A DNA stretch of 64,000 nt from Pegea sp. RAD2-039 (lineage: Eukaryota > Chordata > Thaliacea > Salpida > Salpidae): positions 30,201 to 94,200 of the forward strand of contig JAQGEQ010000234.1 of assembly GCA_034620365.1 (NCBI GenBank), given 5' to 3'. Within the stretch, counting starts at the first letter, position 1; every line of letters starts with the position of its first letter. This document shows positions 41,670 to 54,551 of the stretch, in pieces. The notes beneath the pieces were generated by a model. The model worked only from the letters and a program-made list of their open reading frames with translations. It ran no database searches and had not been told where the DNA came from. A program made the translations under genes and the position numbers.

Positions 41670-44530
41670 AGAGTTGTACAATTTGTAATTTGCATCCATA
41701 TGACAAATATCATTTACTTAATATTCAAAAATACTATTGAAAACATACCTCCTATAGTTTCTTATCCAGCTATTTTCTATGGTAATCGCAGAACGTATGA
41801 ACCGTAGATTATTTACCGCAAAGGTTTCTGAACATTAGGCCCTGTCAGTTCATTCTGCATCCTGACAGTTGAGTTTTTCGTCGTTATTTGCCGGTTTTGT
41901 TAACAGAAAATTTTTGTAAGTTTTTTATTTAAACATGCTTTCATAGTAAATTTAAAATTATTAATTTGAAGTGATTAATTCATTTTTTTTTTAATCTTTT
42001 AGTTTCTACAATTCTACTTGGGATTTTTATTCATTAGATGATAACCATAATAATAAGTAATTTGTTAAAATTTATTTTATTCAAATGTACAATTTTTATT
42101 TTATTCAAATGTACAATTATATTGTAACTACATTTATTGCAGGAAAACTTTTTTCTTATTATTTTTGTATTTCCTTTTTATATGAGACTTTAAAATTCTT
42201 TCATTTCTAAAAATTTCTTTAAAAATTGGCAGTGATGAAGATAATTAAAGTTACAGAATTTAATAATATTCAAAAAGTTTTACGTGTTTTTACTGTTTTT
42301 GGTATTTTTATTCATTAGATGATAACAATAATAATAAGTAATTTGTTAAAATTTATTTTATTCAAATGTACAATTTTTATTTTATTCAAATGTACAATTA
42401 TATTGTAACTGCATTTATTGCAGGAAAACTTTTTTCGTATTATTTTTGTATTTCCTTTTTATATGAGACTTTAAAATTCTTTCATTTCTAAAAATTTCTT
42501 TAAAAATTGGCAATGATGAAGATAATTAAAGTTAAAGAATTTAATAATATTCAAAAAGTTTTACGTCTTTTTACTGTTTTTGGTATTTTTATTCATTAGA
42601 TGATAACCATAATAATAAGTAATTTGTTAAAATTTATTTTTTTATAAACTAAATTTTGCATTTAAAATTATTTATTACTAAAGTTGTTCTTAATTAATTT
42701 ATTTATTTCAATAAATACGAAGGAGGGTACCTGAAAAGAGCTAAGACCATTCTCACAAATATATAACTGGTGTCACTTGAAAATGGTTGGATATTCAGTT
42801 GAATAACTGCATATATTGCAGAAAAACTTTTTCTTATTATTTTTGTGTTTTCTTTTTATATGAAACTTCAAAACCCTTTTTTTATCAAATATTTCCTCAC
42901 AAAACTGGCAGTGATAAAGATGATTAAAGTTAAAGATTAAACAGTATTCAAATATTTATAATCTTTTTACTGTTTCTGGTATTTTTACTTTTTTTGGTGT
43001 CTTTTCACAGTTTCAGGTATCTTAAACTGTTTCAAATGTTACAAACTCCTTAAAGAAAAATGCCAATGCAACTATTACTTGTGGTTTATGCCTAGATATC
43101 TTCAATGGTAAGATATTATCATCTATCTATCATAAAACTTATTTGTTCAGTTGGTTTGCAGTTACATTATGAGCAGTAGATGGTGCAACCAGAAGTTTGA
43201 CATTTTGTCATTACCAGGTGACTTCAATTTCTGTGTCTTTTTAGCACCTGTGAAACTTTTACAACTGATATTAGATTCCACTGATACTTGGGTATGTGTT
43301 TCATACTCTCAGGTTCTGTGAGACTCCATTCTTGTTACTAGTTTCTTTATACTTTTGTTTAGTTGGTTTTGGTAGAAATTTGTAGAGTTTTTATTAAATA
43401 ATTGTTCCTCAGGTCGTTGAAGTGAAAGTTGACAAGCCATTAAGAAGTAAATATTGATTCATGAGAAAGTTGTTAAAGATGTATGTTTGCAAATTCAAGT
43501 TTATAGTAGATACTTTTGACTATAAGAAGAACAGATCTGATCATTTTTCTACTTTCTTTAAATGTATCATTTATTCTTAATGTTTTATTTACTTAATTAT
43601 TATGTCGAGAACATGGTGTTGCCTCTGGTAGTGTATTCAGAGTTGTTTGTAGTATTTTTGAAACGAATAACAGTAGAATATTTTACCGCATATGTTAATA
43701 TCTTATCCAAGCTAGGCTTGAGCACTTTCAAGACTTTGGTTATTTGCAAATTTTGTAGTTTAATAGAACTCTCTATTAGAATAGTTTTAATTTATTCAAA
43801 TGTATAATTGTTTTATTTTCAATTTGTCACCGATTTCTTTGGTGTTATTGAATCCATAGGTCTAAAAATTGTTTTTTTTGTAGATATTAGTTATTTTATA
43901 TCTGATTAAATTGATAGAAAAATTATTTTAAACTCCAAGTGCAGTTTATATACCAATAAATGGTGTCATTTGAGGAAAAATTTTACTACTTAGACAGAGG
44001 AATGTAAGTTCAATTGAAGAGAGAAGAAAAATTGGTTACGTTATTTACCGTTGGTATAGTTCTCAATTTATTTCATAAAAAATTTCCTTTTAAGATTTAT
44101 TTTGAATTTTTAAAGTTTTAAGAGTTTATTTTATTCGAATTCTACTGAATTATTTTTCTTAAATCTTACATAATATCACCAAACTTTATTTCTTAAATTT
44201 TAAAAGTTAAGTTGCCAGATTATTTTAGTTGCTTTCTTTATCATTAAAAAACAGTCGTACACGATGTTTATTTAAAAAAGTATTTTAACTTTTTATAACA
44301 AATGTTTATTTCAGTGACTTTTTTTTTCAATGTTGTTTTAGCATGATTTTAAAATAATTCATTCTATTTTGAAGTCTATTTATAGATATTTTTATGCATT
44401 TTTATATCTAGATGTACATTGATAAAATGAAATATAAATCAAATAATTTAAATTGTTTATATAAGTTATATAGAAAAACTTTCTTTTTCAATTAAACTTG
44501 AGTTAAGCTTATTAATATTTCTTTTATAAA
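41670..44530 (+). repeat. Upstream half of unit B
   Basis: Near-identical to 33590-36090 and 52015-54530. Contains the conserved leader block (41750-41925, donor after gaaaattttt), the finger remnant and paired 22-bp repeat twice in tandem (about 42060-42260 and 42350-42550), the LINE tail (42697-42758), another finger remnant (about 42790-42930), the zinc-ribbon-like exon set (43000-43460) and the 81-codon frame (43562-43807). An insertion of about 60 bp near 43975 is private to this copy. Confidence 0.75.
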
Positions 44531-44551
44531 CAGACTTATTAATTGATAATA

Positions 44552-47099
44552 ATGGAAATTCATCAAGTTATTACAGCTGATTTGTGGTTAGAAGAGAATA
44601 ATTTTGCTGTAGCTGATCAAACTCCTGCAGATAATTATATTTCTCCCACTATTGAGTTGGAATTTTTGAATTATTTTTGTGCTTTCCCTTATCCATCAGA
44701 AGAACAACTAATTAAACTCTCTGAAAAATCTGGCTATTCATATAAATTGATTCAGCGTTGGTTTAACATGAAAAGGCTTCAGAATAACATAAGTTGGAGT
44801 TCTTCAGAAATACAATATGCAAAGTGTAAAATCATAAAATATTATGAAGAAAAAACACAAAATAATGGAGATAGTTTAAGGAAAGTGGCTTCAAATGGTG
44901 ATAATAACATCTCTGACATTCCATCTAAGGAACCTGTTGCTTCTACAAGTCAAGGAGAAGACCTAAACACTGTGTCTTCATCTGAAACCTTTGTAAGTAT
45001 CTTTTTTTGTTTATATATATTTATTGTCAAATGTTAGTTGTTTCTACATATAAAAATAATTTGTTAGATAGTTTTAGTATTTTTTTTATGAATTTCTTTT
45101 TAATCATTTATAAATAAATAATCTAGATTGTATAATTTTACTGGGATTCTTTTTTGCTTCCTAGCTTTGCAGGACAGAACCAATAGAAACTCAAATTTAT
45201 TATCAACCTAAACAAAAAGAAGATTTTAATTCTTCTAGAATATTGGTTGAAGAAGGTAAATTTCAATTTTAAATAATCTTATGATGTTATAATATATGAT
45301 TTTATTGTTTGTTTATGTTTTTGGTGTTTGATTTTATAACTAAGTTATTTTAATATTGGAAGTTTATCATAATGAACTGAGAAAACCTTTGAAGTAATAC
45401 TGTTGAAGTGTTTGATAAATCTTTTATTAAACTGGTTTTAATAATTTTAATCTTTTAATAATCTAATGACTGTTAATCTTACTGCCTGACCAAGAAATTG
45501 TGATACAAGTTTATATTCAACAAAATATTTAAATTTAAACAACAATTTTGTTTAAAAGGATCAAAATCTGATAGTGAAGGTTGTGGTGGATATGAAAGTT
45601 GTTTCAATCAACCAGAGATTAAAAGAAGAAAGTTGGAAAGTAAAACTGTTTTGAGTACAACTTCTAAACTAAAGTTATAATGTTTCTAGTGTTATAAGTA
45701 ATCACAAATAAGAAAATATTTATGACCAATAGTAACCCATTTACATTATAGATAATATATTATTATTAAATAATACTGATCTGTTTTGATAAGAAATAGC
45801 ATTAAAACCCTTAACATGACCAATAGAACTTGCACTGGAGGTTTTTTAATTAATCTTATTGTTACAGAATGTCCTGAAGTCATCCAAGAACTACTTGATG
45901 ATGATGTTGTTGATGAAGATTTAGTTAAAGATGTTGTTGAAAGTAATGATTATGAAAATTTGGATGGAAATGTTCTTGAGGATGAAGACCTAAATGATGT
46001 TAATGATTGCAATTTTGAAGATGGAAATAAGGATCACAGTGATAATACTCTGGATGGATGTGATGATGAAGATCACATTGATAATACTCTTGGTGATGGT
46101 GATAAAGATGACAATGAGGATACTGCAGATGATAATGAAGAAATGCTTGAAATTGTTCTTGATAATGAACATGAAGATTTAGAAGATGCCTCGAAAGATG
46201 AAAACAAAGGTTAGAAGATATTTATTTAGTAAAATAATACTAAATTATTTATGAATTACTTTAATTGAAAAATCGAAAAAGTTAACTAATGTAATTATTC
46301 ACAAAGACAATTTTATGAATAACTACAAGTAACTTTTTGCAGCTAAAAGTCCTCAGAAAGAAATCAAGAATCTGAAAAGGAATCCTGAATTACTCAAAAG
46401 AAGTAATTTAAACTTTTTCAATTATTTGTAAAGAAATATATCTTAGTAATGTTTCTAGTACTAGAATAAAATTAATTTTTGTAATAAAACAATTATTGTG
46501 CAGCTGATCTTTATCACTGCGAGTTTTGTGAAGAGATTTTTGCTGATAAGAAAGTTTTTGAAGTTCATCTTAAAAGAAAACATTCGCATAATAAAAAGTT
46601 TTCATGCAATCTATGCGACTATACTACTGATAGAAAAGGCGATCTCAAACGACATCAAATAACCCACAATAAAGTGAAAAATTTTCATTGTCGCTTGTGT
46701 GGAAAAAGCTTTGGACTAAAAGGCAATCTCAGCAAGCATAATGAGTCAGTTCACTTAAAGGTGACGTATCAATGTGAGCTTTGCGAAAAATCGTTTAGCC
46801 ACAAATCTAGCAAGCAACAACATATTCGTAATACTCACCAGAAACAAAAAGATTTTGTTTGTAATCAATGTGGAAAGACATTTGGGCAATTATGTAGTCT
46901 TACAAAACACAAACGAATCCACACAGGCGAGAAGTTGTTTCATTGTAAGATTTGCTCAAAATCATTTTCGCGATCATCTACTCTGAAGAAACACGAGATC
47001 AATATCCACACCAGAAACTTCCCATATAACTGCAGTGTTTGTAAAAAAGGGTTTATGCGTCCTTCTGTTTTAAAAACACATCTGAGAAGTCACAATTGA
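44552..47099 (+). CDS. Homeodomain/C2H2 gene 2, intact, 536 aa
   Basis: Six exons in agreement: 44552-44992 (gtaagt), 45165-45255, 45559-45639, 45868-46209, 46343-46402 and 46504-47099; 1611 coding bases with no stop. Residues about 32-82 form a divergent homeodomain, with W70, F71 and R75 in the recognition helix. Exon 3 gives a likely nuclear signal (EIKRRKLE). Exon 4 is an acidic run of D/E/N repeats, as in activation or histone-binding segments. Exon 5 (KNLKRNPELLKR) matches the PR/SET gene tail. Exon 6 holds seven fingers: YHCEFC, FSCNLC, FHCRLC, YQCELC, FVCNQC, FHCKIC, YNCSVC, with an HTGEK linker after the fifth. Probably a nuclear DNA-binding protein. Exon 3 could also end in its own stop (45678) if its donor is not used. 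Confidence 0.85.
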
Positions 47100-47394
47100 G
47101 TTTATGAAACTTTCATTTGTTTGATTTTTAGTTTATTTGTTGAAATTGTTTATTATGTTGTTTTAATAAAAGTTTCATTTATTCGATTTGTTGTGATTTT
47201 AATTTGAGTCTTTAAAAAGTTTTTAGTCGAAAGAATTGTAATTAATAAAATCGAATGATCAATAAACAAATAGTTTTAAATAATTATATTAAATTTTAAT
47301 TGAATCAATTAGTTACTAGCTAAATTGTGCTTTTAAGAAATTTACTTTTATCGCAACTTTCTAATATCTTTTTAATGATCTTTATTATTTTCTT

Positions 47395-48335
47395 TCTAGA
47401 CATCCTATCTGATGTTATCTTGGAACCCCGATTAGAGATATTTTGGAATTTTTATTTAAACTTGACAAAAGTTCATTTTTGAACTATCTTTAAAATGTTT
47501 AAGCTAAAAGAGCTGTCTATAGACTCAAATATCAGTAGATGATGTTAGTTTGTTTATATATGCAGATTAAATTCAGCTATTAGTTAGTTAGTATATTGAA
47601 ATGATGATGACTCTTTATATAAGGCTTATCATCGGGATATCATTATCGGTATAATTAATACCTTTGGAAAGTCCACAAAATCAAGGCTTTGAAAGCACAT
47701 TTGATGAAAAAACTTACTGTCATCATCTTTATCAGTCTCAAATACATTAAAGATAATAACATTTTTTTCTCAGTCCTCACGGTCTAAAGTGAGTTTGTTG
47801 TGCGTGTCGGAGGCCTTCTTGGCAAGAAGGTGCACCATGTTAGCATTTTTCTCGGAACCGGGACCACCGAGGCCCATGTGACTTGTTTCTTTATAGACGC
47901 ATTCAGTTCGTCCATTGATTTAGACAAACTAAAAACTTTCTAATCAATCTTGGCAATTTCCGATTTAAGTTTCACTAATTCATCAGATATAGATTTGCTG
48001 ATGTCTGATAATATTTTTTCATCAGAGTTGGGTGAGGGAGCTGTTGTGGCCATGGTTCTACATTTAATGCAAAACCATTTAAACCCCGTTTGCTTCAAAC
48101 TGGTTTTTATCAAACATATCAGAAATTTTCTTGCTCAGATCACTACAGGTGAGATGAAAGCAGGAGAGACATTTAAAGCATTCAATTACAGGATTTTACC
48201 AGAGCAAATTTTATTGCAGGATTGGCAATTGCAATCTCTTTCAGGATTTTTATTTACAGTAGACCGTAAGGTCTTGCCACTTTTATGTGAATCCACCATA
48301 GTTTTCATATAAGATTTTTACTGTCACCAATCACA
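47395..48335 (-). mobile_element. LINE ORF1 remnant B
   Basis: Minus-strand ORF1 with a zinc-finger start (about 48300-48060: a Q/NCNCQSCNKICSGE-like pattern and IECLNVS), the coiled segment (LKSEIAKID region) and the NNVIIFNVFETDKDDD region near 47770-47700. Frame breaks are present. It follows the homeodomain gene at the same distance as in the other units, so it inserted before the array was amplified. Confidence 0.65.
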
Positions 48336-48959
48336 ATACATATACCATACAAATCACTTCCTATAAATAACTATATCACAACTTATAAGCACTTACTCAA
48401 ATAGAATATAACCTATAACCTGAAACTTATTCAAATAGAATTATCTAAACAATTTATGTAACAGTTTATTTTTAAACAATTTAAATTAAAAGTAAAATAT
48501 TTTTACCAAAATTTTACACCGTTTAGTTAGATTTTAATTGCTTCAAACTATCTTCATTTAATTTTACTAGCAAATTGTGAAAATGGACTTTCGGTTAATT
48601 GGCACAATAAATCAAATTTAAATTTGCAAACTAAATTACTAATAGAGACAAGATATTGGTCTTTATAAATAGAGGAAAGATTTTAAATGTATCACAAAAT
48701 AAGACAATTCATAAACCTTGATTTTATTTCCTTTTACTTTTAAAACAAAAAATTAAGTAAATAAGAATAAGTAAACTGATTTTATTGATATCACAGTGGG
48801 TCTTTAACAAATATAAAGAAATAAAATTTTAATTTCTTTTTGAGCCCGAACAACTTTTTAATATAATTAGTTTCAAAAAAAAATAAATTACATGTCATTT
48901 CAAACACTGAGTTTAAATAATTCAGTTTAAAACAACTTCAGCAGAAACTTTTGTAAGTT

Positions 48960-49110
48960 TCTTGAGGCTATTGTCTTCCACGAATAACTGCAAATATTGC
49001 AGGAAAACTTTTTCTTATTATTTTTGTGTTTCTTTTTTATATAAGACTTCAAAACTCTTTCATTTCCAAAAAATTCTTCACAAAACTGGCAGTGATGAAG
49101 ATAATTAAAG
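48960..49110 (-). pseudogene. Antisense finger remnant of PRDM9-like copy B
   Basis: Minus-strand relative of 30555-30690: HHCQFCEEFF and KKHKNNKK motifs, then the opening cysteines of a second finger that runs into the word tgcagttattcgtggaagac. It sits 3' of copy B just as its counterpart sits 3' of copy A. The spacer 48340-48950 has no gene I can see. Confidence 0.5.
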
Positions 49111-49204
49111 TTAAAGCATTAAATAGTACTCAAATATTTTTAAAATCTATTTACTGTTTCAGGTGTTATAGACCTATTAAAGAAAGATACCAATGCAACT
49201 ATCA

Positions 49205-49886
49205 CTGCTAGCAAGTATCTAAAGAGCGACCTGGTATTGAAGAACCCACTGAAGATATCATTAAAACAATTTCAGCGATTCAAGAAAACATTAAAACAGA
49301 GAAAAAACTTTTGGAGATTACGACAAGAGTTTGGAAGAAGTAAAAACTGCTAAAGAACTCTACCATACTGCTAGAAGTCAGATTCAAATTTGCATAAACC
49401 AACTGATAAAATTTCAAGAAAATTTATCATTTAATCTCAGTCGACAAATGGAATTAGTACATATATTAGCTTCACAATTTACTTTCAACTTCATGAAATC
49501 CGTTAAGGCTTTTAATCTGAAAGGAAGTGCAAACTTTGATCATACAAAAAAATTACTTCAACTTGAAGTCAGTCAAATAGGGGGAGGAAGTGGAAAGGAA
49601 ATGAAGTTCCTTTCTGGTGGTTAGCGTTCTTTTAGTACAGTTTGTTTTATGATGTCTTTATGGAAGATTTAGCCTACTCCTCTTCGTTGTTTGGATGAAT
49701 TTGATGTCTTTATGGATATTGATAACCATCGTATGACTCTAGAGGTTTTGCTAGGTTGTGCAAAGACACAACCAAATGTTCAATTTATTTTTCTCACTCC
49801 AAATGAAATCTCTAATCTATCAGGAGATCATAAAGTATAGGTTCGGAAGATTCCTGATCCTGAACGCCACAAGAAAGCAAGATGAT
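49205..49886 (+). pseudogene. SMC6: SMC6 C-terminal fragment B
   Basis: Same extent as fragment A. This copy keeps the extra A in the run near 49550, so the frame passes correctly from [13 protein letters not shown] into MKFLSGG, showing what the other copies lost. A GAG to TAG change then stops it inside the signature (LSGG then stop). There are further stops at the positions of the W-K-I segment and near 49840. Walker B (RCLDEFDVFMD) is still readable. Confidence 0.8.
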
Positions 49887-49981
49887 TTGCCGCTATTTTT
49901 TATTTATTTTTTACCGTTTTTTTTAATCTTTTTTTTTACAAATTCGCTTTTATTTAAATACTTCAAAAAATCTCAATTTAC

Positions 49982-51035
49982 TTCTTGATAGTAATTCTGG
50001 GTTTTTTTTTCAACTCTGTGATCTTCATTTGAGGAGTCTCATTAGTAGTTGACAAGCCCAAATTTTGAACATATTGCTTCCCGTACCAAACAAGCAATTC
50101 TGAATTTTTTTTCAACTTTTTTAATGAATTGCTTGTTTGTATTGGAAAGCAATAAGATTTTGTTCTTGTTTATAAAACAAATTAAGAATCAAACTATCGC
50201 CAAAAATTACAAATAACAACTAATCACCTTGCACAATTGACATAACTCAGCCAATACTGTATCTTCTATCTTTCCCATCAATATAATGAGACAACTTTCA
50301 TCTCTTGTAAATCTAAAAAACCAAATTGTTTCAAATTTCTACAAACTAATTGATGTTAAAAGTTATTCATCAATACCTCCCAAGCACATCCTCCTTCATA
50401 CACATGTTTCAATTTTTAAACATCCTGACGATGAACCTTTTCACCCTCATATGGTCCAAATACAATACCATCTGGTAAAGTACCTTCTGTCCAAACTCCT
50501 TCACCCCCACTTCTTATAGAGGATTTATCAACTTTGACCTCTTTTGGGCAGGTAAGTTTTGCTCGTCCCATCAAATTCTCAATTTCAAAAAGAAATAAAT
50601 TTTAATTTTCCAAATTGAATAAATCAATCCAATTTTAAATTGTTTCAAAACAAATATTTGAAAGTAGCCCTTTTGATTTTGGTATCTGGAACTTGACTCA
50701 TTTTGCCATGTACAGGATAATCACCTAAATGTAGCTCATTATATTTATCACAAACTAAATTGTAAAAAAACAAATTTATTTTATTGAAAATTGTTTATTT
50801 GAAATATTAGTCATTTTATTTTAATGTAGTAAATAAAATTTGCACAAATAATCATCTTCATCTGCACCCTCATCCTCATAATTTACTCTTATCACTTCTC
50901 GCATGGGATATCTTGATTCAACTTTCTGTAAAAATTCAAATAGAAAAGTTTAATTGAAAAATTTAACAAAATTCAGATATTATTTTTATTTGTACTTACA
51001 ACATCCTCTTTTTTAGGTTTGGCTTTTTTTAGGAC
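49982..51035 (-). pseudogene. PRDM9-like: PRDM9-like PR/SET gene, copy B
   Basis: Same exon order as copy A. The linker exon 51035-51000 (36 bp, two bases shorter than in A) is followed by the SSXRD exon from about 50928 with an intact CAG acceptor (KVESRYPMREV, NYEDEG, DDYL). The knuckle exon from 50754 reads CDKY ... GDYPVHG, so two zinc-binding cysteines are now tyrosine. The PR exon 50577-50377 has VEGVW-like EGVWTEG, LPDGIVFGPYEGE, then a TAA after HRQD, and GCAWE before a gtattg donor. The next exon keeps YIDGKDRRYSIG with TGA where a tryptophan is expected. The end (ELFVSYG-like, NPELL) runs to a gtaaat donor at 49982. A possible upstream exon ends near 51386. Confidence 0.75.
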
Positions 51036-52014
51036 CTAAAAATTAATTTTTTATAAAAACAATTTAGCTAAAAGTTAAAACAAACCAGATATTTTAACTA
51101 AAACATTTTCTTTTTTATTCAGACTAGTCATCAATTTCTGTTAAATATTTTAACAATATTAGTAAAATAACTAATAAATGATCATTAGTTGATTAAGTAA
51201 TTAATTTAATGTTTTCAATAAAACATTTTGTTTTAAGTCATTGCTTTGATGATCAGAGATTCATTTTTTCTAATAATTAGACTGTTTCTTTTAGGAAGCA
51301 GGAATTCATCTGTTGCTCTTCTATCTTGTTTTCAATCTCTTCAAGAGTTGCTCTTATTTCTAAATTCATTTCATCAATTGAAGTCTGAGATACAAATAAA
51401 TTAATTAGATTTAATCTTAAATGATAACTATTGCTTAAAATTTCTATTTTGTAATTTTATTTTATAAAACTTTGAAACACAACAGTAAAAAGAGATTTAA
51501 CAATTGAAATATAAATAATTAGAGGAATAATTATAAACTACTCAGGAATTTGGTTAAATTATAACAGGTTTTACAACAAATCAACAAACCTTATATATTC
51601 ATTTAAAGTTTAATTATGTGAGTGATGATTATATTAAATCAAATTTGGCATTAAATTGAAGAATTTATTTTGTTAAAAATTATCAGAAACAAACTAAAAG
51701 GGCTGAAAAAATCACTCTTTTAAACAATGAAAGGATAAAGAAAATATTTGATCATTTTCACACATGATCAAAAACTATAAATTATAATTTTCTAATATAA
51801 TTTTGTACCTCATAATCATTTACAATCTAATATTAATTTTTTGTAAAAAACTGAAATCATAATTTGGGTTTTCAAGAATAAAGGATTGATTAATTGCAAA
51901 GAAGTGAAAATATTTAAGGACATTCAAAATGTTTATTGATTGAGAAACCAAAGATAACAGAGTGAAAAAACTATATTTTGCTTAACTTTTAAATCAAATA
52001 TTACCTTTAACAAG

Positions 52015-54530
52015 AGTTGTGCAATTTGTGATTTGCATCAATCTGACAAATATCATTTACTTAATATTCAAAAATATTATTGAAAGCATACCTCTTATAG
52101 TTTCTTATCCAGCTATTTTCTATGGTAATCGCAGAACGTATGAACCGTAGATTATTTACCGCAAAGGTTTCTGAACATTAGGCCCTGTCAGTTCATTCTG
52201 CATCCTGACAGTTGAGTTTTTCGTCGTTATTTGCCGGTTTTGTTAACAGAAAATTTTTGTAAGTTTTTTATTTAAACATGCTTTCATAGTAAATTTAAAA
52301 TTATTAATTTGAAGCAATTAATTCATTTTTTTTTAATCTTTTAGTTTCTACAATTATACTTGGGATTTTTAATCATTAGATGATAACCATAATAATAAGT
52401 AATTTGTTAAAATTTATTTTATTCAAATGTACAATTTTTATTTTATTCAAATGTACAATTATATTGTAACTGCATTTATTGCAGGAAAACGTTTTTCTCA
52501 TTATTTTCGTATTTCCCTTTTATATGAGACTTTAAAATTCTTTCATTTCTAAAAATTTCTTTAAAAATTGGCAGTGATGAAGATAATTAAAGTTAAGGAA
52601 TTTAATAGTATTCAAAAAGTTTTACGTCTTTTTACTGTTTTTGGTATTTTTATTCATTAGATGATAACCATAATAATAAGTAATTTGTTAAAATTTATTT
52701 TTTTATAAACTAAATTTTGCATTTAATATTATTTATTACTAAAGTTGTTCTTAATTAATTTATTTATTTCAATAAATACGAAGGAGGGTACCTGAAAAGA
52801 GCTAAGACCATTCTCACAAATATATAACTGGTGTCATTTGAAAATGGTTGGATAATCAGTTGAATAACTGCATATATTGCAGAAAAACTTTTTCTTATTA
52901 TTTTTGTGTTTTCTTTTTATATGAAACTTCAAAACCCTTTTTTTATCAAAAATTTCCTTACAAAACTGGCAGTGATGAAGATAATTAAAGTTAAAGATTA
53001 AACAGTATTCAAATATTTATAATCTTTTTACTGTTTCTGGTATTTTTTACTGTTTTCGGTGTATTTTCACAGTTTCAGGTATCTTAAACTGTTTCAAATG
53101 TTACAAACTCCTTAAAGAAAAATGCCAATGCAACTATTACTTGTGGTTTATGCTTAGATATCATCAATGATAAGATATTATCATCTATCTTTCATAAAAC
53201 TTATTTGTTCAGTTGGTTTGCAGTTACAATATGAGCAGTAGATGGTGCAGCCAGAAGTTTGACATTTTGTCATTACCAGGTGACTTCAATTTCTGTATCT
53301 TTTTAGCACCTGAGAAACTTTTACAACTGATATTAGATTCCACTGATACTTGGGTATGTGTTTCATATCCTCAGGTTCTGTGAGAATCCATTCTTGTTAC
53401 TAGTTTCTTTATACTTTTGCTTAGTTGGTTTTGGTAGAAATTTTTAGGGTTTTTATTGAATAATTGTTCCACAGGTTGTTGAAGTGAAAGTTGACAAGCT
53501 ATTGAGAATTAAATATTGATGCATGAGAAAGTTGTTACAAATGTATATTTGCAAATTCAAGTTTATGGTAGATACTTTTGACTATAAGAGGAACATATGT
53601 GATCAATTTTCTACTTTCTTTAAATGTATCATTTATTCTTAATGTTTTTTTCACTTAATTATTATGTCAAGGATATGGTGTTGCCTCTGGTAGTGTATTC
53701 AGAGTTGTTTGTAGTATATTTAAAACGAATAACAGTAGAATATTTTACCGCATATGTTAATATCTTATCCAAGCTAGGCTTGAGCACTTTTATGACTTTG
53801 GTTATTGGCAACTTTTATAGTTTAATAGAACTCTCTATTAGAATAGTTTTAATTTATTCAAATGTTTAATTGTTTTATTTTCAATTTGTCACCGATTTCT
53901 TTGGTGTTATTGAATCCATATGTCTAAATAATTGTTTTTTTTGTAGATATTAGTTATTTTATATCTGATTAAATTGATAGAAAAAGTATTTAAACTCCAA
54001 GTGCAGTTTATATACCAATAAATGGCGTCACTTGGCTACGTTATTTACCGTTGGTATAGTTCTCAATTTATTTCATAAAAAATTTTCTTTTAAGATTTAT
54101 TTTGAATTTTTAAAGTTTTAAGAGTTTATTTTATTCGAATTCTACTGAAATAATTTGCTTAAATCTTACATAATATCACCAAACTTTATTTCTTAAATTT
54201 TAAAAGTTAAGTTGCCAGATTATTTTAGTTGCTTTCTTAATCATTAAAAAACAGTCGTACATGATGTTTATTAATAAAAAGTATTTTAGCTTTTTATAAC
54301 AAATGTTTATTTCAGTGAATTTTATTTTCAATATTTTTTTAGCATGATTTTAAAATAATTCATTCTATTTTGAAGTTTGTTTATAGATATTTTTATGCAT
54401 TTTTATATTTAGATGTACATTGATAAATTGATATATTAGTTAATTAATTTAATTTGTTTATATTAGTTATATCGGAAAACTTCTTTTTCAATTAAACTTG
54501 AGTTAAGCTTATTAATATTTCTTTTATAAA
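52015..54530 (+). repeat. Upstream half of unit C
   Basis: Copy of 33590-36090 with the leader block (52090-52265), paired 22-bp repeat (52420-52462), finger remnant (to about 52600), LINE tail (52760-52820), second finger remnant (about 52870-53000), zinc-ribbon-like exons (53070-53520) and 81-codon frame (53624-53869). It lacks the tandem doubling seen in unit B and is closer to unit A here. Confidence 0.75.
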
Positions 54531-54551
54531 CAGACTTAGTAATTGATAATA

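Noticed and set aside
45990-46182. Extra open frames over the acidic exon on both strands
   Set aside because: They are shadows of the D/E-rich repeats of homeodomain gene 2; the same shadows appear in the other copies.
46774-46986. 70-codon frame inside the finger exon
   Set aside because: Out-of-frame shadow of the zinc fingers.
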